Source: Pseudofabraea citricarpa
Taxonomy: Eukaryota > Ascomycota > Leotiomycetes > Helotiales > Dermateaceae
DNA: 64,000 nt
Direction of reading: 5' to 3'
Assembly: GCA_029641185.1 (NCBI GenBank)
Contig: JAPWGK010000006.1
Location: 248,001-312,000, forward strand
Position numbers and translations under genes: made by a program. Within the stretch, counting starts at the first letter, position 1. Each line of letters starts with the position of its first letter. The notes below the pieces were generated by a model, which was given only the letters and a program-made list of their open reading frames with translations, was not told the DNA's origin and did not search any database. Shown piece by piece: positions 56,863 to 64,000 of this stretch.

Positions 56863-57772
56863 CTATATTTCATCCAGAGGCCTATTGAATCCTCCTACAC
56901 GATTCATGTACTGTCTGTATTCGGTCTTCTTCTCCTTCCGAATAGCAGAAATATCATTTCCTGCAACCTTCTTCTGGTGCGTGGTTCCAAATCCTCCGAA
57001 TCCCATCATAGCTTGCATAGCAGCTAGCCCGTCGTCTTCAATAACGATTTCATCGTCATCTTCACTATCGTCTTTGACCACTCCTTTTCGCTTTGCGGCC
57101 CCCTTCTTGGTCTGCTGCTCATCCGTATCCATTCTGTCGTGATCTTGGCCTGGCTTTCCGGCACCATCCTCCTTCGTACCCTGCCCAACCTTGAAGCTTA
57201 CCGGCGGTGTCGCAGTCCTACTCTTTGTGAACTCTGGTTCCTTCTTGGTTTCGAGTTTCTCATTTCTCATTTCTTCATCGCGCTCTCGGTCTCTCCTTGG
57301 ACTTCTACTTCGTGTATTCCTGTCTCTTCTGCCATCATCCCTTGGTCTTTCGCTATCTAGTCCTCGATCTCTTTGTTTGTCTCTTGGATCTCGATCTCGT
57401 GGGTCATCTATGCCCAGTTAGTTATGATTCTTGAACTCAGGCCATATTATAGGAGTTATCGTTGAACTGACCTCGTTCATAACGCCTGTCTCCTCCTCTT
57501 CTATCATCCCTGCGATCTCTGCCATCTCTGTAGTCTCTAGGATCGTCTCGTCTAGGACCACGGTCTCTGTCTCGGCCGTTTCTTAAATCCCGCGGTGACC
57601 TGCTTCTATATCTGCGATTACGATCCCTATCATCGCGTCTATCACGGCCATCTCTGCGGTCTCGATCTCTTGGTTCATCGCGTTCGTGACTTGGTGCTGC
57701 GCGCCTGTCGCTCTCATCCCACATCTGTTTGCTATCGGGTCTTCGAGCGCGTTTATGTGGTGGTTCTGCCAT
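56863..57772 (-). CDS. U4/U6.U5 tri-snRNP 27 kDa protein homologue (SNRNP27)
   Basis: Predicted 281-residue splicing factor. Exon 1 is 57472-57772, the intron 57408-57471 (64 nt) and exon 2 56863-57407. The N-terminal 130 residues are an RD/RS-like arginine-aspartate/serine repeat region (RDRDRRDGRDRRDDRDRNRR). The middle is lysine-rich and acidic (DDSEDDDEIVIEDD). The C-terminus carries the conserved SNRNP27 domain: MQAMMGFGGFGTTHQKKVAG and YRQYMNRVGGFNRPLDEI ending at the stop. The ATG at 57772 (MAEPPHKRARR) is the first in frame. Confidence 0.92.
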
Positions 57773-58445
57773 TTCGATAGATGGTGTTCGCGACAAACCC
57801 CTGAATTGTTGGGTATGTGTAGGGTTCGTTAGGTTTGTTGTGAGGTGTACGGGTGGTGAAAACTAATTAATGCCTTAGAAGGGAAGGCTGGGATTTTCTC
57901 GAGGTATGCATATCACGTGCACCTTGCCTTATCATCAAACGTTCTCAACTCTCATCTTTATTTCTTTGTTGAAAACCCAATTGGCATTTGCTATACAATG
58001 TCAGTGCTGCGCACGCCATTGTTTCCTTGATCATCACTCGTATTATAACTTCCGGATAACCAGGAAGCTAAAGTTGCATCATGCATGCTTAGTGGCAATC
58101 TGATAGCTTCAACAAATGCCTTTCATACTTTGAAGCCGGCTCTGCAGTGCCTCTATCCAACCAATAACCAAGCATGCAATGCAAACTTCAGAGCTATGAT
58201 AGCTCAGGCCAATCTCATCAAACGCAAAATACACGACAAGCTTGTGGAATATTGCGGGGTAGTAGCACAAAGCAAGGGCATATCTATGTCATTTCCTCTT
58301 TATTCAAAATGACGTTACTACTTTAAGGCCCTTACTTCTTCTACATATATGTTCCTTATCCCTCTCCTGTCTTTCTAAACTCCAATCCAGAATTTTTCCA
58401 AATAAAACTCATCAAAAAGAAATAATTCTTGACTGCAGTAAAGTC
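57773..58445. other. Divergent intergenic region
   Basis: 673 bp between the snRNP 27K homologue and the DUF2231 gene. CACGTG at 57914-57919 lies 142 bp upstream of the former. Short frames near 57.9-58.3 kb are not supported. Confidence 0.45.
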
Positions 58446-59189
58446 ATGGTTTCAATATTCCAGAAAGCATATAGGGCTGTACTCCTCGGCGAGTTCGGCG
58501 AGAATAGGTATTTTCTCTCTATTCTTATACAACGGCACTTGAAAATTTACTAACTTGATTGTAAGTCATCCAATTCATCCAGCAACCGTGCACTTCCCAA
58601 TCGCATTCCTGGGTCTCGCCAATGTGTTGAATCTTGTCTATGGCTCGACCGCATACCTATCCGTCCCCTTCACGGCCGACAAGCAGAACCTCAGCACATT
58701 GGCCATCCTCGGCTACGCATGCAATCTTCTTGGTCTAATAGTTTCGATCCCAGCGTTTCTTACCGGGGTTGCAGAGCTTTATGCCATGGTCTCTGCTAAT
58801 GGGCTCTATGAGGTGGGCGCCAATGGGCAGAAGAAGTTGATCCCTAAGGTTAAGACTGCTGTGACTCATGTAAGTCTTGACTGTTACTCTGTTTCTCTGT
58901 TTCAATGCTATTTTATTAGTATCCGGCTTTTCCTGACTGTCAATAGGCTGGTCTAAACGATGTTGCTCTTGTATTGTCTTTGTACCATTGGTATAAGGAG
59001 AGAAATGCTCCTGATTTCAGACCAGAAGGCCATCAAATCGTTCTTTCTGCTTTTGCACTAGGAGCTAGCTTCTATGCTGCTTACCTTGGTGGAGATCTTG
59101 TCTACAAGCATAGTGTTGGTGTCCAGCGAATGGGCGAAGGAGCTGAGCTGAAGGCAAAGGGAGTTAGGAAGGCCAAGAAATCCAACTAG
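58446..59189 (+). CDS. DUF2231 membrane protein
   Basis: Predicted 202-residue integral membrane protein. Exons: 58446-58507, 58566-58869, 58947-59189; introns 58 and 77 nt. Splicing of intron 1 produces the family motif SHPIHPATVHFPIAFLGLAN. About four membrane helices follow (ILGYACNLLGLIVSIPAFLTG, IVLSAFALGASFYAAYLGGD). The C-terminus is basic (KAKGVRKAKKSN). The bacterial and fungal members have no settled function; a role near a redox or haem protein has been proposed for the fold. It is convergent with ELP5, the stop codons being 67 bp apart. Confidence 0.88.
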
Positions 59190-59256
59190 TCAATATCATT
59201 GGGATAAACCAAGTTCATAGTGCTCGCTTGACGAGAAATCTCAGAATAATATGCTC

Positions 59257-60360
59257 TCAAACCTCATCTTCTTCGTCATCAAAGTCTTCTTTGTCTTCCT
59301 CTCCCATCTCATAAAGAATTCTACCTCCGTCTCCAGGACCCGAAGCACCGCCATCCTTCTGCGCATCGAAATAAGGCAGAACCACACCTTCTCTATCTCT
59401 CTTCTGCTTCTCCGTCAATCCCATACTAAAAGTGCTCTCATCTTCAGTCTTGTCCTCTGGCTCAAAGCTGGGCGTGACAAAGACTGGATGGTCATCTAAT
59501 AATGCGACCTGTCCAGGACCAGACGCAGCAGGTGTCAGAATAAAACTCTCCAGAATACCACGTCCACTCTTCCGTCGCAGTTCCATCTCTACTACGATTC
59601 CCGATTCCTTTGGGCCTGTGGGCAGACTGAGTAAGACCCCCTCACGCTGTTCAGAAAGCCCGAATACCGGCTCCTGATGACTGCGATCTCGTGCTCGCTT
59701 GCGCTTGAGGACCTGACTGAGATTCTGCAGACGAAGCACAGTGGTTGCGAGAAAATCGAGGAGGGTAATGGGATCAGGTGCATACTCGGCGGTCTTCGGT
59801 GTAGGAATATCCTGGTGAAAGGTTGCTATGAGCGCCACAGCTGGTGATATAATGAGCGAGGAGAGAAAGGTCGCTAGATGAGCTGGCTCTTTCGCTGCGA
59901 TGGGATTCAAACTATCTATTATGATGCTACATCCTGATATCATGTTAGACTTTGTAGTTTCATGATCTTGGGATGCGCCACTTACTTTGTGAGCTGGGAA
60001 GTGATGTTATATAGTTCACGACCTGTTCCCGAAGTGTGCTTAAATGCTGCCTCTGTCCATTGATGTAGTGATCGACCTCTTGACGCTTGGATGCTGGTCT
60101 AACTCCCCCTACCGAAAGATAAATGACTTTGTACTTAGAAACCTAGAATCATGTTAGTGAGGGGATTGTAATGGCCGTAAATCACGTGAATAAAGACAAA
60201 CCTTCGCTCTTCTGATGAATTCCCTAACTACTTGCCCCGAACCTTGCTCTAATGTGTCAAAGATCAACGTAAACGGACTTGCTCCATCTCTCTGGTTAAG
60301 AAGCTTCTGAAAAAGCAACGTATTATGAGTCCTTCTATGTTGAAGGGGTGTTGGCGCCAT
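59257..60360 (-). CDS. ELP5: Elongator complex subunit 5
   Basis: Predicted 330-residue subunit of the Elp4-5-6 subcomplex, which supports wobble-uridine modification of tRNA. Exons on the minus strand: 60202-60360, 59986-60142, 59257-59933; introns 59 and 52 nt. The RecA-like fold starts with APTPLQHRRTHNTLLFQKLL and continues with FTLIFDTLEQGSG, KVIYLSVGGVRPA and CSIIIDSLNPIAAKEPAHLA. The C-terminus is acidic (EEDKEDFDDEEDEV), as in other fungal Elp5/Iki1 proteins. CACGTG is found 63 bp upstream (60423-60428) and again inside intron 1 (60183-60188). Confidence 0.9.
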
Positions 60361-60774
60361 TTTGTCGTGTGGAAAGAGAGAGGTCTTCGACAAAAAAGGG
60401 TTTTCGAAGGCCAGCGTTTGGTCACGTGTATCATCGGCAATATCAGAAAGCATGTATCAGTTTCGACGGACTGAGTACTACGAAAGCATCGGTAAGCTAA
60501 ACTATGCTCGCTTCCTGTTATTAGAATTCTGGGGACCACTAGTAAGTTAGTAAGTAAAAAAATTTGCGACTAGCCATAGGAATTATACTATGTGAGTGCT
60601 TTCACTAAATCATAAGTAGCTTTTAGCGCTTGCCCTGCACATATAAAATTTAAGCTGCGAACCCCATTTCCTAAATTCAAACATCCATTTCTTCATTACT
60701 TTCACACAGGAAACACCGGATTCAAGTCGAAAAGAAAAAAAAAACATCTGGCAAAGTCACTTCCATAGACAAAC
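60361..60774. other. Divergent intergenic region
   Basis: 414 bp with the ELP5 promoter on one side and the promoter of the repeat-rich membrane protein gene on the other. An A-rich run (10 A) lies near 60735. No gene is seen. Confidence 0.45.
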
Positions 60775-62467
60775 ATGGATGATATCAAATTCAATCCAAC
60801 CGAGATGGAGCACCTCGACGAAGTCCAACAAAGATGGTACAAGACATGCATCAAAGACTCTGAGCCACGCTCTCAAATTGGCAAGATGATTACTCTTGCA
60901 TCACATACCCTCCGGTCTAGCCTACGCCCGTTCAATTTGTTCCAGGACCCCACAGCGACCGAAGACAAATGCGTAAGTTGTATATTGAGAGCTTGAGAGG
61001 TGGAAATAACTCTAATTTTCGTAGCAAGCATATGGGATAAGAAAACGACGAATGCTAGAGTTCAAGTTAGGTACCTTTTACAGTAGCGATTATGACATGG
61101 TGGGTAAACCCATGGATACAGCTGAGCAGAAAGCTAACTGTGAAACACAGAATCGTGACGAACCTGAAGCGACAGCATCATATACTTCCTGCACTGGGTC
61201 TCAAGGGGCCAAGTTCTCTTCCCTACTCGATCAGATAAAAGCCGAGTACGCTCGGAAAGGAGTAAACGTAACATTCTACGAGTGCCAAATCAACAGCCCA
61301 ACGCACTGCAAAATCGGTGTAGCCCGCGGGCCTCTTGAGAACAACTCCCCCCCTGCAATCGATACGTTGGATATTATTTTGGGTATCCTTTTTGTTGTCT
61401 GTTTCCTAGATATGACATATTACTTCTGTACGGGTACTTTTTTCAAGCAGGGTCCAACCAAGAAGCAGGGTAAGGAACGAAAAAGAGCTTTGGAAGAAAA
61501 AGAAAAAGAACTCCGCGAAGAAGAACAAACAAGGGAAGAACAAACGAGGGAAGCAGAGAACCAAGACTGTGCCATTTCCGGGGAAAGTTTGCCCGAGCCA
61601 GACAATTGGGGCTATGTTGGATTTTGTGAGTATAAAGCGTTTTTGGAAAGCCAAGGTAAAAGCCTCGAGAGCATAATCCAAGAGAATCGGGATTTGAATA
61701 CGAAAGAAAGCACACTCCCGCAAGATACATCTCAAGAGAACTTGGATTCGAATATACAAGAAAGCACACTCTCCGGGACAGCTCAAGAGAACTTGGATTC
61801 GAATATACAAGAAAGCGCACTCTCCGAGACATGCCAAGAGAACTTGGATTGGAATAACGGAGAGAACGAATCTCGCCGAGAGATAGCCGAGGAGACTCAA
61901 AACTATGGCTACGCGCACATAGATGCAGCGTACAGACCCATTTCGCAAGCATCACAACTGACAACCGGCAGCAGTATTGATGATGTATGCTACACGCCAG
62001 AAACTTCTTCGAGCATGGAACAGGATGTTGAAGAAGAATTGAGGCTCGAATGGGCTCAGTCGGTCCCAGCATTGGAGTATGATATCGAAGCAGAAAACCA
62101 AGAAGAAGAATTGGGGTATGAATGGGCTCAGTCAATCCCAGCATTGGAGCATGATATCGAAGCAGAAAACCAAGAAGAACTGAGGTATGAATGGGCTCAG
62201 TTGGTCCCAGCATTGAAGTATGGTTTCAAAGCAGAAAACCAAGAAGAAGAACTGAGGTACGAATGGTATACGGAGCCGGAATCGGAGCTCATTTACGACG
62301 AAGATCCTGAAGAACAGATCTTTGAGGGAATGTCTGGCAACGAACAGTATTATGATGCTGATTATAACGTAGATACTTCAGAGGAGGAGAACAAAGAGGA
62401 TTCTGGGGGAGAAAGCTCTGACGAAGATTGGGCCAGTGTGAGTGAAGGTGGCATTCGATGTGAATGA
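60775..62467 (+). CDS. Orphan single-pass membrane protein with acidic tandem repeats
   Basis: Predicted 546-residue protein of unknown function. Exon 1 is 60775-60972, the intron 60973-61024 (52 nt) and exon 2 61025-62467. No signal peptide is seen. Residues 76-178 are a mixed domain with several cysteines (YTSCTG, FYECQINSPTHCKIG). A hydrophobic helix follows at about 179-199 (LDIILGILFVVCFLDMTYY). Then come a basic/acidic coiled-coil segment (about 214-245, ALEEKEKELREEEQTREEQ) and two repeat arrays. Array one (284-343) repeats QENLDSNIQES about three times. Array two (403-480) repeats a 24-residue unit built on EWAQSVPALEYDIEAENQEE. The tail is very acidic. Start context and splice borders are good, and the repeats are clearly translated rather than noise. 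Confidence 0.75.
61676..62266 (+). repeat. Two in-frame tandem repeat arrays in the orphan membrane protein gene
   Basis: Array one, about 61676-61855, has units of about 48-51 nt encoding QENLDSNIQES. Array two, about 62033-62266, has about three units of 66-72 nt encoding EWAQSVPALEYDIEAENQ. Units within each array are close to identical at DNA level. Confidence 0.75.
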
Positions 62468-63551
62468 TTTCTGTGTCCCTGGAGGATTAGATCGGTACAG
62501 GGCTGATGAATCGTATCCCGATCGTATATGATAAAAGTACTAGGAGTTGAGGATGAAGGCTGGATATTCTACTTCTCAGAACCCATCTATCACTGAGTTA
62601 AGGGAAATAACTAGGTCACTTTTGAGTTAGATTCTTGGAGTTCATGTAACTTTTATTTTATTGTTTTTGATTTTTTGAATTTCAACGGACGTTCAACAAG
62701 ACCCGCAGCTATGAATCTCTATCTTTCCATCATTCGTTCATTGTAATCAATCAACATATAGATAAATAAATAAATAGATACCTACCAATATCCATTCCTC
62801 ACAACGTCATACAGCATCCTGTAATGTTCTCGTTTTCGCTTCCCTTCTGTCATTCCTTTTTTTTTTTTAAGCGAGCTTCCCGGATTTCCTTCGATAGCTC
62901 TTCCAAAACCTTTTTACTTCCAATGAACAAAAATTACTACTTGTCGGATGAACTTTACCGGACTTACTTTTCTACTAACCCAGTTATCCTTGGTCTGATC
63001 TGTCTAAGTTGAGGAATTAATTATTCGCCAAGGATCGACAGGTACCTAATCTCTAAAGCACCTTCCTAATACGTCGTCGTTCATCTTGGCCCAATGCCAT
63101 GGACTTGGAGACCTTCCCGTACCCCACATCATGTCTGGGACGACTTTCGAGGTTTATTCTTCTCAAAAATGGGTGGGTTGAATCCTTCTTTAAAAAAGTG
63201 GTATGTTAGTGCCCGTGGAATGAATTACAGTTGCAATTGCTTATTTCTCATTCGCTTAGCAACTTGCTTTAATTTTGTAGCAACCACGATGGATGAAAGA
63301 GTCACTGCCTTATCTGTCGACCTGACTTATGCTTGGTAGCTCCTGGGCAATTCTCTATGACTTGCCCAAAAAAGCACGCCCAGAAGATAAAGACGTCAGG
63401 CGGCATGGACGGAAAGCAGGGTTAGAAAAAGTCGTTTGGAAGGATTTGTTTGCAGAGTAAGAGTCAGTAAGTATAAGTGAGAATGAGAGTCTCTAGCTAA
63501 GGACACGGGAACCAGCTCTCTTCAATTCATCCGGGGAAAAACTTGTACAAT
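62468..63551. other. Intergenic region
   Basis: 1.08 kb, AT-rich in its first third with short TAAA repeats near 62764-62777 and a T run near 62860. It contains the upstream region of the M14 peptidase gene. No gene is seen. Confidence 0.45.
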
Positions 63552-64000
63552 ATGAAGCTCTCAGGAATTGTGGCTCTTCTCGGCTTCGGATCGTTGCTGG
63601 AGGCATGTCTCCTCCCTGAAGAATCAACCCTCGAATCCGTCGGACTGGTTCGTCGTCAAGCCACCAACAACACAGGAATACCGATAGGCAAAGGCGATCG
63701 TTTCAAAGGCGGTAGAATCGCTCCGCGTGGGCTAGGTACACAAGCGCCTGGTACCGATCTTGGTTCACTTCTGAGTGTGACAGAAATCAAAAGTGCCTTC
63801 CAGGGACTTGTGAAAGAGTACGGCTTCGAAACCTTCACAACTCCGTATCAGACATATGAGAATGCAACGATTTTTGGCGGCAAGATTGGCGGGAAGTTCA
63901 ATGGCAAATGCCCCGAGTCCTTCCGCGTCTTCTTCAACGCTGCTATTCATGCACGCGAGCGTGGCTCCTCCGACAATCTTCTGTACTTTATTAGCGATTT
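63552..64000 (+). CDS. Secreted M14 zinc carboxypeptidase-like protein (3' truncated by window edge)
   Basis: The frame opens at the ATG at 63552 and is still open at the last base, so only the first 149 residues are visible. A signal peptide (LSGIVALLGFGSLLEAC) is followed by a short pro-like region with a basic RR site (LVRRQ). The domain start has EYGFETFTTPYQTYENATIF, GKCPESFRVFFNAAIHARERG and DNLLYFISD. HARE is the HxxE zinc-binding motif of M14 metallocarboxypeptidases. The catalytic glutamate and third zinc ligand lie beyond the window. No intron is seen in the visible part. Confidence 0.8.
   Translation, partial: MKLSGIVALLGFGSLLEACLLPEESTLESVGLVRRQATNNTGIPIGKGDRFKGGRIAPRGLGTQAPGTDLGSLLSVTEIKSAFQGLVKEYGFETFTTPYQTYENATIFGGKIGGKFNGKCPESFRVFFNAAIHARERGSSDNLLYFISD

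Noticed and set aside
61443..62213. 256-codon minus-strand open frame
   Set aside because: It is the reverse-strand shadow of the tandem repeats in the orphan membrane protein gene; its own repeats mirror those on the plus strand.
1..64000. tRNA or rRNA genes
   Set aside because: Scanned by eye for tRNA T-arm words and rRNA-like blocks; none supported a fold I could defend. A covariance-model scan would settle this.

Overview
The window is nuclear DNA of a filamentous ascomycete (Pezizomycotina). The evidence is the short spliceosomal introns of about 45-90 nt with GTAAGT-like donors and CTAAC/CTGAC-like branch sites, the Zn2Cys6 and bANK regulators, a fungal phytochrome, an MCT-type MFS carrier, a fungal rhodopsin-domain membrane protein and UstYa-family proteins. 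A leotiomycete-like origin is only an impression from protein style. No rRNA, tRNA, CRISPR array or intact transposon was recognised. Most genes were resolved to exon level by joining reading frames at GT..AG borders and checking that the phases agree.

Layout. 1-3.65 kb: 3' part of a phytochrome hybrid histidine kinase. 3.65-6.1 kb: gene-free, with two families of degenerate tandem repeats sharing a 16-bp core. 6.1-9.5 kb: sulfite reductase flavoprotein MET10 (-). 10.2-16.6 kb: AIF-like FAD oxidoreductase (-), MCT-type transporter (+), Zn2Cys6 regulator (-). 17.8-30.3 kb: a housekeeping block with FMP52, a small mitochondrial-type protein, a SNF2 ATPase, an Rsm1/NIPA-type C3HC zinc-finger protein, HAL2/MET22, mitochondrial ribosomal protein L6 and a KAR5/Tht1 nuclear fusion protein. 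30.3-38.5 kb: accessory DNA with a decayed ORF, two orphan genes, a bANK (bZIP basic region plus ankyrin) regulator and an APH-type phosphotransferase. 39.0-44.1 kb: a candidate ribosomally synthesised peptide (RiPP) locus. 44.2-51.7 kb: a secreted TIM-barrel-like protein, a secreted FAD/BBE oxidoreductase and a seven-helix membrane protein. 53.9-60.4 kb: housekeeping genes (GH63 glucosidase I, the U4/U6.U5 snRNP 27K homologue, a DUF2231 membrane protein, Elongator subunit ELP5). 60.8-64 kb: a repeat-rich single-pass membrane protein and the start of a secreted M14 carboxypeptidase.

The most interesting system lies at 39.0-44.1 kb. A 115-residue secreted precursor (39021-39427, -) has a signal peptide and four 21-residue repeats, each carrying LGDYGTFY or a variant. 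KR dibasic sites remain at two repeat borders and are replaced by TR at the other two. Three separate UstYa-family (DUF3328) genes follow within 5 kb, each with one membrane helix and the paired HxxHC motifs. This is the architecture of the dikaritin RiPPs (ustiloxin, phomopsin, asperipin type), with a core sequence I do not recognise. A ToxE-like bANK regulator 4 kb away, an APH-type kinase beside the precursor, and secreted TIM-barrel and BBE oxidoreductase genes on the far side are plausible but unproven cluster members.

Two sulfate-assimilation genes, MET10 and HAL2/MET22, are 16 kb apart, and both have CACGTG palindromes upstream. The same palindrome precedes several unrelated genes here, so it is probably a general promoter element in this genome.
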